Counted from the stretch's first letter, positions 7,570 to 16,016 are shown. The stretch is DNA of 64,000 bases from Spiractinospora alimapuensis (GCF_018437505.1 NZ_CP072467.1:620001-684000); one strand, 5' to 3'. Notes: generated by a model not told the origin, from the letters alone. Numbers and translations: made by a program.

Positions 7570-9557
7570 CGTGGACCCTCCCTACACAGGTCATGGCGGT
7601 TGATGCGGTGGATGACCGCGCACGCGACGTCGCGGCGCCGCTGGTATTCGTGCGGGGTCCGGCGTTCGTCGAGGGCCCAGCGGCGCGCCGTCGTGTAGAG
7701 CACGTGGCCGTGGCCGGTGGCGAGCGCCGCGTCGATGACGAGCGTGAGGGTGCGCCAGTGGTCGCCGGTGACGCAGGCCCGCAGCCAGCGCACCCCGTGG
7801 CGGTGGGCCTCGTCAGGGGCGGCGGCGATCGCCTTCTCGAGGCACGTGCGGAAGGCCTGCCCCTCGCGGTGGCCGGCGGGAAAGGTCGCGATCCCCGACG
7901 ACCCGTCCGCGTGGGTGAGGTGGAACAGCAGTTCGTGGTCGGTGGGGTTCATGTCCCGGGCCGCGAGCACCTGGAGGGCTGTCCTGCGGAACCGGGGGTC
8001 TTCATCGGCCGCACGCAGGATCTCGTTCTGGACGTGGTCGCGGACCAGAGGGTCGGCGTTGCGGGTGAGTCGTCGCAGTCGCACGAACGCCTGGTTCGGG
8101 TGGCTCTCCCGCAACGTGGTGACGCAGATCTGGGTGATGACCTGGGCGCGGATCAGCGGTGTCTCGCGCTGCTCCGCCCAGGCGTAGAGGCGTCGCCGGA
8201 CCGTCTGCGCCGCGTCCGGGTCGGCCAGGGCATCGGTCAGGATCTGGGTGGCTTCCAGGGGCCGCACCGTCTCCGACGGCGTGGTCCAGGAGTGAGCGAT
8301 ACGCAGCAGGGCGTCGAGCCGTCGCACTCGCAGGCACTGCTCCGTGAGACGGCGTGCCAGCCGTAGACCCTCGTCGCCGGTGAGCCGGAGGGTCTCCACG
8401 CACTCCTTGATCCAGCGTTCGAAGGCCGGGTGCAGCGGTTGTCGGTCGTCCCAGAACCTGTCCCGGATGGCGTTGGCGTAGGTGACGCGGGCGAAACGCA
8501 CCTGACGCTCCGGACCGATGGTGAACCCGAGTTTGCCCAGGCGGGCGGTGAAGCCCAGACGTTCCAACTCTGGAGTCTCCTCCATGGGGGCGTCGGTGTG
8601 TCGAAGGAGGATCATGGTCGCCGCGTGGACCTTCTCGAGCGCGAGGCCCTCCAGTACGGCCCCCGCGAGCAGGGTGGCGCGGTCCGCGCTGGCGACGTGG
8701 GTCTCCACCAGGCCCGTGATGTCGGCGTCGAGGTCCTTCATCGACGCCACGGCGGTGGCGAACCAGTCGGTGAACCCCGCCGTGGGGTTCGTGTTCCTCG
8801 CCCGGTTGGTGAAGTGGGCGAGGTCGGCGATGCTCTCGGTGTGGAGCCGCTCCACCCAGTGCCGGGTCTCGGCGTCGACCTTGCCGGTGGCCCTGGGGAG
8901 TTCCTGGTAGCGGAGGTGTCGGTCCAGGACCGCGAACGGTTCGGGGGGACGGATGTGGGCGACGCCGTCGCGGACGCTGAGTTCGAGCTGACGCTCCTGC
9001 TCTGACGTGACGATCACCGCGAGCCACGCCTCGGCCCTGGAGACGAAGCCCTCGTACTCGGGCAGGGCATGGAGCAGCGCGGTGAAGTCGTCCGCGGCGA
9101 TGTCGGTGGTGTCGAGGAGTAGGAACTCGCCGCTCTCGATCGCCGTCCCGTGCAGGGGTGGCTCGCCGTCGTCGGTGGCGCCGTCGGGCAGGCGGCGCAC
9201 CGGGCGGACGGCGTCCGCGCTGCGGGACAGCCACGCCACGGCGGCCGTGCGCTTACCGACACCCGCGGCCCCGGTGAAGTAGCCGACCCTGGTGCCATCG
9301 GTGGGAGGGAACCCCTCGGGTTGGACGAAGCACTTCGTGATGCGCCGCACCTCCTCGACGGAGATGACGCCTCTCCCCCGACGTACGGAGCCGCTTGTTG
9401 GGGGCAGCACCTGGATCTGCCGGAGGTAGTCGACGGCGGCGTCTCGGTCGAGCAGGTAGGTGTTGAACTGGTTCCCGGACCCGCTGTTCACCGTGTGGGC
9501 ACTACCGAAGGCGGTGTCGACGTTACCGGTGATGCCACCAACCCCGGAAGTGGTCAT
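7566..9557 (-). CDS. STAND-like P-loop NTPase with N-terminal shared motif
   Basis: A 663-residue protein. Residues 4-32 carry a Gly/Asn/Ser-rich motif (core GGITGNVDTAFGSAH then GSGNQFN) that matches the tail of the upstream cyclase-like protein. Next is a P-loop at 96-104 (GAAGVGKRT, with Arg where Ser/Thr normally follows GK), a Walker B-like FLLLDTTD and a sensor-like LAVIVTS strand. The second half is all-helical and rich in Arg and Leu, like the winged-helix and repeat region of STAND/NLR proteins. It overlaps the cyclase gene by ATGA and the membrane gene by GTGA. A conflict or signalling role is inferred from this layout; no family was assigned with certainty. Confidence 0.75.
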   Translation of the reverse strand: MTTSGVGGITGNVDTAFGSAHTVNSGSGNQFNTYLLDRDAAVDYLRQIQVLPPTSGSVRRGRGVISVEEVRRITKCFVQPEGFPPTDGTRVGYFTGAAGVGKRTAAVAWLSRSADAVRPVRRLPDGATDDGEPPLHGTAIESGEFLLLDTTDIAADDFTALLHALPEYEGFVSRAEAWLAVIVTSEQERQLELSVRDGVAHIRPPEPFAVLDRHLRYQELPRATGKVDAETRHWVERLHTESIADLAHFTNRARNTNPTAGFTDWFATAVASMKDLDADITGLVETHVASADRATLLAGAVLEGLALEKVHAATMILLRHTDAPMEETPELERLGFTARLGKLGFTIGPERQVRFARVTYANAIRDRFWDDRQPLHPAFERWIKECVETLRLTGDEGLRLARRLTEQCLRVRRLDALLRIAHSWTTPSETVRPLEATQILTDALADPDAAQTVRRRLYAWAEQRETPLIRAQVITQICVTTLRESHPNQAFVRLRRLTRNADPLVRDHVQNEILRAADEDPRFRRTALQVLAARDMNPTDHELLFHLTHADGSSGIATFPAGHREGQAFRTCLEKAIAAAPDEAHRHGVRWLRACVTGDHWRTLTLVIDAALATGHGHVLYTTARRWALDERRTPHEYQRRRDVACAVIHRINRHDLCREGPR

Positions 9558-10552
9558 GACGCGGTGTCCTCGTCGTCACGTCGGCGGTGCTTGGGGTGGT
9601 TGACCTGGTCGCCGGAACCGGTGTTGACCGGTCCATGCACCGAGCCGAACGCGGTTTCCACGTTGCCGTTGATGCCGCCGATACCGCCGTGGTGGTGGGT
9701 CTCGGTTCGGTCGCCGAGAGTGACGTCCTTGAGGTCGCGGCCTTGAACGAGGTTCCCGACCGTCCCACTGTTGTTGTTGGTGGATCCGTCGCTGCCGGAC
9801 GACGCTTCCTTGCTGGTGTCCTCCTGGACTGGTTCCGGCTGGTCGGCGCCGGACTCCGTCGGCGGCGCGTCGGGCGTCGCGAGGGTTCCGGTGACGGTGG
9901 TCCCGGGGCTGGGCCGGGGGACGTACACGTACACGGGCGCGGAGAACCCCTTGTTGGGGAGGTCGGCGGAGGCCTTGGTGAAGAGCCGTGCTCGCACTCC
10001 GGAACAGCCGCTGAGGACCGCGTCCTCGAAGACCCGTTGGGTCAGGCCGACGGCGACCAGCGTGGTTTCGGGGTCGCTGGTGTTCATGGCCTCGTACAGC
10101 GCGGGAGAGTTCAGGATGCGATGGGTTTCGTTCATCGCCGCCCCGATGCCGTCGTCGTTCCGGGCGCCGCCGCTGTTGGGAAGCGGTCCCACCCCGATCG
10201 CGGCACGCAGTCGCAGCCGCATCGATCGGTTCGCGTAGGCCAGACTCGGCTGCATCTCGTCCAGCACCGACTGCAGCTTGTCCATGAGGGGGTGGATCAG
10301 GAAGGGGAGGTAGGCCGGCTCCACCCCGACGATGTAGCCGTCTCCGGTGCTCTGGGGAAAGGACGCGTTCTCCCACAGCCGCGTCAGGTCGGCGTCCTCG
10401 AACGCCATGCGCAGGGCGTCGCGCAGCATGTTGTGCAGCGTGCCCTGGTCCTGGGACGGGTTGTGACTGAACTTCTCCGCGTCCACGACGAGCACGGCGT
10501 GGTACGGGGGCAACGGGACGCTGGTACGGGGAGTGCGCTGGGGGACGACCAT
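9554..10552 (-). CDS. Class III nucleotide cyclase-like protein with C-terminal shared motif
   Basis: A 332-residue protein. The first ~210 residues fit a class III (adenylate/guanylate) cyclase homology domain. The two metal Asp positions are D24 (VVDAEKFS) and D71 (STGDGYIVG), and the transition-state Asn-x3-Arg pair is N141/R145 (GAAMNETHRIL). All four catalytic positions are therefore present. The base-selecting residues, and so the nucleotide made, cannot be read by eye. A Ser/Gly/Asn-rich linker follows with a GNLVQGRDL element, then a ~30-residue motif (289-318) shared with the N-terminus of the next protein. GAGG lies 7 bases before the ATG. It is the first gene of a three-gene coupled operon behind a Crp-type regulator. 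Confidence 0.78.
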   Translation of the reverse strand: MVVPQRTPRTSVPLPPYHAVLVVDAEKFSHNPSQDQGTLHNMLRDALRMAFEDADLTRLWENASFPQSTGDGYIVGVEPAYLPFLIHPLMDKLQSVLDEMQPSLAYANRSMRLRLRAAIGVGPLPNSGGARNDDGIGAAMNETHRILNSPALYEAMNTSDPETTLVAVGLTQRVFEDAVLSGCSGVRARLFTKASADLPNKGFSAPVYVYVPRPSPGTTVTGTLATPDAPPTESGADQPEPVQEDTSKEASSGSDGSTNNNSGTVGNLVQGRDLKDVTLGDRTETHHHGGIGGINGNVETAFGSVHGPVNTGSGDQVNHPKHRRRDDEDTAS

Positions 10553-10621
10553 CAGGCTTCCTCTCGCGACGCGGGCCGGTCCGTCTCCGGCCGCCTCTGA
10601 CGAGAGTCGCGTGCCGTGATC

Positions 10622-10653
10622 CGCCGCAGTGTCCAGAATTGGACACTGCGGCG
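10622..10653 (-). promoter_or_regulatory. Perfect 14-base-arm palindrome before the cyclase operon
   Basis: Arms CGCCGCAGTGTCCA and TGGACACTGCGGCG flank a GAAT centre. The core TGTCC-N6-GGACA has the 5-6-5 geometry of Crp/Fnr sites. It lies 8 bases past the crp-like stop codon and about 70 bases before the cyclase ATG, so it may be the operator of the cyclase operon. A hairpin terminator is the alternative, but no T-run follows. Confidence 0.6.
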
Positions 10654-10660
10654 AACTATG

Positions 10661-11350
10661 TCAGCGGTCACCCCGCGCGAGGTCCCGGAGCTGGGCCACA
10701 TCGACGACGGTGATCTGGTGTCGCTGTGTTTCCACCAGGCCGTCGCGGCGCAGGCGCTGGAACTCTCCGGCGACCGACGACCTCGACAGGCCGATCCAGT
10801 CACCCAACTCCTGCTGGGACAGCCCCAGGCGCAGGACCGCTCCCCTGGTCTCACTTCCGGACGGTTGGACGGGGACCCCGAGCAGCGCGGTCAGGCGGAG
10901 TAACGCGGCGGCGAGCCGTTGCCCGGCGGGGAGCGCGATGATGTCCGTACGCAGCGCCTCACTCTCCTGGTGGCGCCGAACCACGTGTCCCCAGACGGCG
11001 GTCTCCATCCGCAGCCGCCGCACGAGGAGGTTGAAGTGCGGACCGATCAGCGCTCGGGTCACGCACGGACCGCCGCAGGCGGTGACCGTGGCGGTGCGCG
11101 CCAGACCCGAGAGGGCCGAGAACTCCCCGAGCGCCTCTCCCGGTCCCCGCAGCGCCAGGAGGCTCGCTCCTCCCTCAACCCGGTCGGAGGTCACCTTCAC
11201 GATTCCCTCGGCCAGGAGGAACACGGTGGAGTCGAGCTCCCCCTGCCGGATGATCACCTCGCCGTCGTCGAAGCGGCGGTGTGCTCCTCGGGCGAGGAGC
11301 CGCGTCCATGTGTCGTCGCTCAGCAGCGCACCGAACCCCTGTCTGACCAC
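10661..11350 (-). CDS. Crp/Fnr family transcriptional regulator
   Basis: A 229-residue protein with an N-terminal cNMP-binding beta-roll and a C-terminal winged HTH (LSQQELGDWIGLSRSSVAGE). The phosphate-binding cassette keeps Gly-Glu and Arg-Thr-Ala (LGEFSALSGLARTATV), so cyclic nucleotide binding is plausible. Start is GTG with AGGAGA 7 bases upstream. It precedes the predicted cyclase gene on the same strand, 108 bases away, with a Crp-geometry palindrome in the gap. The natural reading is that it senses the nucleotide made by the next gene product and controls that operon. Confidence 0.88.
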   Translation of the reverse strand: MVRQGFGALLSDDTWTRLLARGAHRRFDDGEVIIRQGELDSTVFLLAEGIVKVTSDRVEGGASLLALRGPGEALGEFSALSGLARTATVTACGGPCVTRALIGPHFNLLVRRLRMETAVWGHVVRRHQESEALRTDIIALPAGQRLAAALLRLTALLGVPVQPSGSETRGAVLRLGLSQQELGDWIGLSRSSVAGEFQRLRRDGLVETQRHQITVVDVAQLRDLARGDR

Positions 11351-11379
11351 TCACGACTCTCCTACCGATTCTGGGGGAT

Positions 11380-11402
11380 TTCGCGGAGTTGTTCCCCGCG
11401 AA
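11380..11402 (-). promoter_or_regulatory. Inverted repeat upstream of the Crp-type gene
   Basis: TTCGCGG-N9-CCGCGAA, 29 bases before the GTG start. It may be an operator or leader hairpin. It does not resemble the palindrome downstream of the gene. Confidence 0.35.
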
Positions 11403-11501
11403 GCCCGTGATCGCCCCCGGTAGTGGCCGATTTCCTCGGTTCGGCGGGCGGGGATTTGTCGTCCGTGGGGGCGATCGTCGGCGTCTCGGCTGGCGGGGGG
11501 C

Positions 11502-13733
11502 TCAGTGCGTGAGGCCGATCCGGTCGTGCAGCCTGCGCAGGGGACGTGGGGCCCACCAGTTGGCGGAGCCGGCCAAGCGCATGAAGGCGGGGAGGAGGAC
11601 GGCGCGGATGAGGGTGGCGTCGACGAGGATCGCCACCGCGAGGCCGATCCCCAACATCTGCAGCCACGTGACCCCGGAGGTGGCGTAGGCGGCGAAGGAG
11701 GCCGCGAGGATCACACCGGCCGCCGTGATGAGGGGTCCGCTGCGTTGGAGCCCGACGGCGGTGGCGTGTGTGGTGTCGCCGGTGCGGTCGTACTCCTCCT
11801 TGATGCGGGCCAGCATGAACACCTCGTAGTCCATGGACAGCCCGTAGGCGATACAGAACATGAGGATCGGGAAGCTGAGCTCCAGGGCTCCCGGTGGGGT
11901 GAAGCCCAACAGTCCCGCGAGGTTGCCCTCCTGGAAGCCCCACACCAACACCCCGAACATCACGCTCAGACTGAGCAGGTTCAGCACGGTGGCCTTCGCC
12001 GGGATCAGCAGGCTGCCGGTGAGGAGGAACAGGATCACGAAGGTGACGCCGAGGACGAGAACTAGCAGCAGCGGGAGCCGGTCGAGCAGGGAGTCGCGAT
12101 AGTCCACCAGGTCTGCGGGGTATCCGCCCACCTCCACGGGGTAGCCGGCGTCGTGGGTCCGTACCTCCTCGACCAGTCCGAAGGGGTCGGTGTCCAGTCG
12201 TTCGATCGTGGGGACCACCGAGAGCCACACGCCGGTGTCGGCGGTGAACCGGTCGGCGTAGCTCGCCGGCCCCTCGACCCGCTGGCCGTCGGTGAAGGCC
12301 CCGGTCGGACCGTCCACGCGTTCCACACCCTCGATGTCGGAGAGCGCGGCGGCGTGGGCGTCGAGTTCGGTGTCGCCGAGCCGGTCTCCCCTAACCAGGA
12401 CGTGGAGGGCGTCCATCTCCTCGGCGGTGAAGTTAGCGCTGACCTGTTCCTGGGCCTGTCGTGACGGGGCGTGTTCGGGCAGGGTGGACTCGTCGGGAAG
12501 ACCGAAACGGACGTTGAGCGCGGGCGCGGCCAACGTCAACAGCACGAGGATCACGGCGAGCGCGCTCACCACCGGACGGCGCATCACCCAGTGGGCGGTC
12601 CGGCTCCAGAACCCGGTGTCGGCCTCGGTGTCCTGGCGCCCCCACAGGCGTCGTGCCGCGCGGTGTCCCAGCAGTGCGAGCACGGCGGGCAGGAAGACCA
12701 CCGAGCCCACGACCCCGGCGACGACCACGGCGATCCCCGCGTAGGCGAAGGAGCGAAGGAAGTCGAAGGGGAGCGCCACCAGCATCGCCATGGACACCGC
12801 GACCGTGACACCGCTGAAGATGACGGTCCGGCCCGCGAAGGCGACACACCGCTCCACGGCGTCGGCGACGGAGCGCCCGGATCGCAGCTCCTCCCGGAAG
12901 CGTTGGATCAGGAACAGGCAGTAGTCGACGCCGAGCGCGAGTCCCATCACCAGGGTGATGTTGAGCGCGAAGGTGGACAGTTCCGCGAACCAGGTGACGG
13001 GGCGAAGCAGGGCCAGCGTGCCGAGCATGGTGAAGACGCCGACGCCAACCGGAGCGATCGCCATCCACACGTTGCGCAGCACCAGCAGCAACAGGAGGAA
13101 GACCGTGGGAAAGATGATGAGTTCGGCGCGCACGAAGTCCGCGGTGGCCTCGCTACTGGCGTCGAGGAAGACGGCTTCCCCGCCACCGATCTGGATGCGG
13201 TAGGTGTCGGTGTCCCGGGTGAACTCCTCCAGGAAGTCCGGCAGTACGTCGCGGCGGACCTCGTCGGCGTCTCCGGGTACGCGCGCCAGGATCAACGCCT
13301 GGGTGCCGTCCTCGGCCCGCATCGTGGGGGTGTGGTCGTGCGTCCAGTACGAGTAGGCCTCCGCCACGCCGTCGAAGGCGGCGATCTCCTCGGTGAGGCG
13401 TCGTCCCTCCTCAGCGAAGGACGCGTCGTCCACATCGCCCTCATATGCGGTGACCACGACCGTGATGTTGGTGCGGCCCGCCCCGAAGTCCTCCTGCAGG
13501 GTCGTGGCGACCCGGTCGGACTCCGAACCCGCGGCCTCGAATCGGGACAGGACGAGGGACGCCGCGGTGGGAACCCCGACGAGTCCGCTCATCACGAGGC
13601 TGAGCAGGCCAGCGAGCAGCACGGTGCGGGGCCGACGTGCCGTCAGCCGTCCCCATCGGGCCAGGAGGCCGGAGGGAGCCACCGAGGGGTCCTGGTGGGA
13701 AGGGGCGGGGTGAGTGCGATGTGACAGGAACAC
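11502..13733 (-). CDS. MMPL/RND family exporter
   Basis: A 743-residue integral membrane protein of the MmpL type. It has an N-terminal helix, a large extracytoplasmic loop and a five-helix bundle, and then repeats this plan. The proton-relay Asp-Tyr pairs are present in both bundles (GLALGVDYCLF and YGLSMDYEVFML). The family exports lipids, siderophores or drugs. Start GTG 13733 is preferred (GAGG 4 bases upstream); GTG 13748 is possible but lacks a site. It is divergent from a TetR gene across a short gap with two related operators, so it is probably repressed by that regulator. Confidence 0.88.
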   Translation of the reverse strand: MFLSHRTHPAPSHQDPSVAPSGLLARWGRLTARRPRTVLLAGLLSLVMSGLVGVPTAASLVLSRFEAAGSESDRVATTLQEDFGAGRTNITVVVTAYEGDVDDASFAEEGRRLTEEIAAFDGVAEAYSYWTHDHTPTMRAEDGTQALILARVPGDADEVRRDVLPDFLEEFTRDTDTYRIQIGGGEAVFLDASSEATADFVRAELIIFPTVFLLLLLVLRNVWMAIAPVGVGVFTMLGTLALLRPVTWFAELSTFALNITLVMGLALGVDYCLFLIQRFREELRSGRSVADAVERCVAFAGRTVIFSGVTVAVSMAMLVALPFDFLRSFAYAGIAVVVAGVVGSVVFLPAVLALLGHRAARRLWGRQDTEADTGFWSRTAHWVMRRPVVSALAVILVLLTLAAPALNVRFGLPDESTLPEHAPSRQAQEQVSANFTAEEMDALHVLVRGDRLGDTELDAHAAALSDIEGVERVDGPTGAFTDGQRVEGPASYADRFTADTGVWLSVVPTIERLDTDPFGLVEEVRTHDAGYPVEVGGYPADLVDYRDSLLDRLPLLLVLVLGVTFVILFLLTGSLLIPAKATVLNLLSLSVMFGVLVWGFQEGNLAGLLGFTPPGALELSFPILMFCIAYGLSMDYEVFMLARIKEEYDRTGDTTHATAVGLQRSGPLITAAGVILAASFAAYATSGVTWLQMLGIGLAVAILVDATLIRAVLLPAFMRLAGSANWWAPRPLRRLHDRIGLTH

Positions 13734-13749
13734 GACACCTCGAATCACG

Positions 13750-13807
13750 AATACGATAGAATGCTCGCGTTTTCAGGGGCAGAGAATACGAGCGATCGCT
13801 CGTGTTT
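13750..13807. promoter_or_regulatory. Two tandem TetR operators between mmpL and tetR
   Basis: Site 2 (13785-13807) contains a perfect 16-base palindrome, ACGAGCGATCGCTCGT, at 13788-13803. Site 1 (13750-13772) matches it at 18 of 23 positions. The two start 35 bases apart and cover the whole divergent promoter region. Confidence 0.65.
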
Positions 13808-13823
13808 GTCAACGAGGAGGCCC

Positions 13824-14465
13824 ATGTCTGCCAATCCGCGCTCATCGGCTCAGGTCCGGCGGCAGGAGCGGGGGCTCCGCCGGATGGAGCAGATCCTGGA
13901 CGCGGCGGAGGAGCTCATCGGCGAGGTCGGTTTCGAGGAGACCACGACCAACACCGTCGCCGCGCGCGCCGGCGTCTCGCCCGGATCGCTCTACCAGTTC
14001 TTCGCGAACAAGGACGCACTGCTCGACGGCGTGGCCGAGCGCTACACCGTGGCCTCCCAGGACTTCTGGGACCAGCACCTCGGTGAGCATGTCGCGCGCC
14101 TGGAACTGTCGGCCCTGATCGACCAGGTTCTCGACTCGCTCACCGAGTTCAAGACGCGCCGCCCCGCGTTCTGGGTCCTGTTCCACGGATCTGGCGCGTC
14201 ACCCCGTCTGGCCGAGGTCGCCGACCGCATCCGTGGTGAGATCAGCAGCCGACTCCGCGCGGTGTTCCGCTTCCGCGCCCCGCACGAGAGTGAGGAACGG
14301 CTGGAGGTCATGGCCAACGTGTCCGTCGCCACGGTCAGAGGGCTCTTCCCGCTGGTCATCGCCGCCGAGTCGACGAAGCGTCCAGCGGTGTTGGCCGAGC
14401 TCAAGGCCGTACTCCACGGCTATCTGGCGTCGACCATCGGCGCCGGGAGCGCTCCTCCCCCGTGA
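13824..14465 (+). CDS. TetR family transcriptional regulator
   Basis: A 213-residue TetR protein with the HTH near residues 38-66 (TTTNTVAARAGVSPGSLYQF). The ATG has a strong GAGGAGG site 3-9 bases upstream. It faces the MmpL exporter gene, and the tandem operators in the gap suggest that it represses both genes and is released by an exported substrate. The C-terminal half is the usual variable ligand domain. Confidence 0.9.
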   Translation: MSANPRSSAQVRRQERGLRRMEQILDAAEELIGEVGFEETTTNTVAARAGVSPGSLYQFFANKDALLDGVAERYTVASQDFWDQHLGEHVARLELSALIDQVLDSLTEFKTRRPAFWVLFHGSGASPRLAEVADRIRGEISSRLRAVFRFRAPHESEERLEVMANVSVATVRGLFPLVIAAESTKRPAVLAELKAVLHGYLASTIGAGSAPPP

Positions 14466-14526
14466 CTCCCCGGCTGACGGTCCCTAGGCTCGGAACTGAT
14501 TCGGCGCTGGCGCTGGGAGGAACTCC

Positions 14527-15237
14527 GTGACCGAACCCTCGGGGGCATCGGGATCAAGTTGGGGCAGCGGCCCTGGAGTGATCACGCGCGACGGGTGCGC
14601 GGTGGACCTGTACGCGCGGCTGCCCGTCGGGCGGGACGCGGAGGTCATCGCGTCGGCACTGCGCGACGGAGCGGAGATCCTGGACCTCGGTGCCGGCGCC
14701 GGGCGGTTGACGCACGCCCTTACCGCCCGAGGGCACAGCGTGGTGGCCGTCGACGAGTCAGCCGAGATGCTGGCCCACATCCGAGGCGCCGAGACGGTGC
14801 ATGGCTCCATCGCCGCGCTCGAACTGGGGCGGCGGTTCGACGCGGTGGTGTTGGCGTCGCATCTGGTCAACACCCCGTCCCCCGAGGAGCGCCATCGCCT
14901 GCTACGCGCCTGCCGACGGCACTGCCGACCGGACGGGAACGTCGTCCTCCAGCGACACACACGGGAGTGGGCGGAGTCGGTCCGACCCGGCCGGCAGGAG
15001 AAGGACGGGATCGCGGTCGAGTTGCGGGACCCCGTGCACGGACCCGGCGGAGCGGTGACGGCCACGGTCCGATACTCCATCGGTGCGAGCGAGTGGATCC
15101 ACCACTTCACCGCCGTCGGCTTGGACGACGTGGCTCTCACCGACGCCCTGGACCACACCGGACTTCGCCTGGACCGGTGGCTCACCGAGGACGGAACATG
15201 GGTCAGCGCGGTTCCGGTGCCTCCACGCCCCCGATAG
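14527..15237 (+). CDS. Class I SAM-dependent methyltransferase
   Basis: A 236-residue protein with the SAM-binding motif I near residues 51-58 (ILDLGAGAGRLT), an acidic end of beta 2 (VVAVDESAEML) and a motif IV-like FDAVVLASHLVN. The start is GTG, with a GGGAGG site just upstream. No partner gene is close enough to suggest a substrate; small-molecule methylation is likely from the compact size. Confidence 0.8.
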   Translation: MTEPSGASGSSWGSGPGVITRDGCAVDLYARLPVGRDAEVIASALRDGAEILDLGAGAGRLTHALTARGHSVVAVDESAEMLAHIRGAETVHGSIAALELGRRFDAVVLASHLVNTPSPEERHRLLRACRRHCRPDGNVVLQRHTREWAESVRPGRQEKDGIAVELRDPVHGPGGAVTATVRYSIGASEWIHHFTAVGLDDVALTDALDHTGLRLDRWLTEDGTWVSAVPVPPRPR

Positions 15238-15362
15238 GAGCGGCGTTTGTCCCACAGTGCTCGGCGTAGTACCGCACCATCTGGTGCCAATACACCATGG
15301 TCAGACTCAGCCTGCCGAAAAACCGCGAGACGTCGGAGGGCACGGGGTGCCACGATTCCTCT

Positions 15363-16016
15363 ATGCTCGTCGACCATTTTCCGCTCTACGGCCTTCGGCT
15401 TCGCACGCCGCGGCTAGAGCTGCGACTCGCTGACCTCGAGGAACTCGGTGCCCTGGGTGACGTTGCCGCCGCTGGGATCCATGATGGCGACGAGATGCCG
15501 TTCGCGACCCCGTGGACCGACGCGCCGCCGGAGGAGCGGGCGCGGGGAACGATCCAGCATTTCTGGAGCATGCTCGCCGGGATCAGACCCGCGCAGTGGG
15601 CGCTACCAATGGTGGTGTTCAGTGCCGGTGCGCCGATCGGAATGCAGGAAATCCACGCCGAGGACTTCTCCGTTCTTCGCTCCGTCGGCAGCGGATCCTG
15701 GCTTGGGCAGGCGCACCAAGGTCAAGGGATAGGGACAGAAATGCGGGCCGCCGTACTGCACCTGGCCTTCGCCGGACTCGGCGCCGAGTACGCCCAGTCC
15801 GAGGCGTTCGACGACAACCCCGCCTCCCTCCGAGTGAGTGTCAAGCTCGGCTACGAACCCGACGGACAGGAGTTGCGCGTCGTGCGGGGCGTGAAACGGA
15901 AGGGGCAACGCTTCCGGCTCACCCGCGCCGCGTGGGAGAGGCACCGCGGTATCGAGGTCGAGATGACGGGCGTGGAGCCGTGCCTCCCCCTCCTGGGAGC
16001 GCGGCCGGAGGGATAG
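15363..16016 (+). CDS. GNAT family N-acetyltransferase (RimJ/RimL type)
   Basis: A 217-residue protein opening with LRTPRLELRLADLEEL, the usual RimJ/RimL-like start. The acetyl-CoA loop is QAHQGQGIGTEMR (Q-x-x-G-x-G), followed by EAFDDNPASLRVSVKLGY, the conserved Asn-x-x-S-x-x-v-x-x-K-L-G-Y element. The ATG lacks a good ribosome site. The target, a protein N-terminus or a small molecule, is not evident. Confidence 0.82.
   Translation: MLVDHFPLYGLRLRTPRLELRLADLEELGALGDVAAAGIHDGDEMPFATPWTDAPPEERARGTIQHFWSMLAGIRPAQWALPMVVFSAGAPIGMQEIHAEDFSVLRSVGSGSWLGQAHQGQGIGTEMRAAVLHLAFAGLGAEYAQSEAFDDNPASLRVSVKLGYEPDGQELRVVRGVKRKGQRFRLTRAAWERHRGIEVEMTGVEPCLPLLGARPEG

Noticed and set aside
5857-7698. 613-codon plus-strand frame across tetR and the membrane-protein gene
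   Set aside because: Val/Gly/Arg-rich product without motifs, opposite genes with clear domains and overlap coupling.
10622-10653. Plain intrinsic terminator reading of the palindrome
   Set aside because: No T-run on either side and the core has exact Crp-site geometry, so an operator is preferred; a terminator is not excluded.
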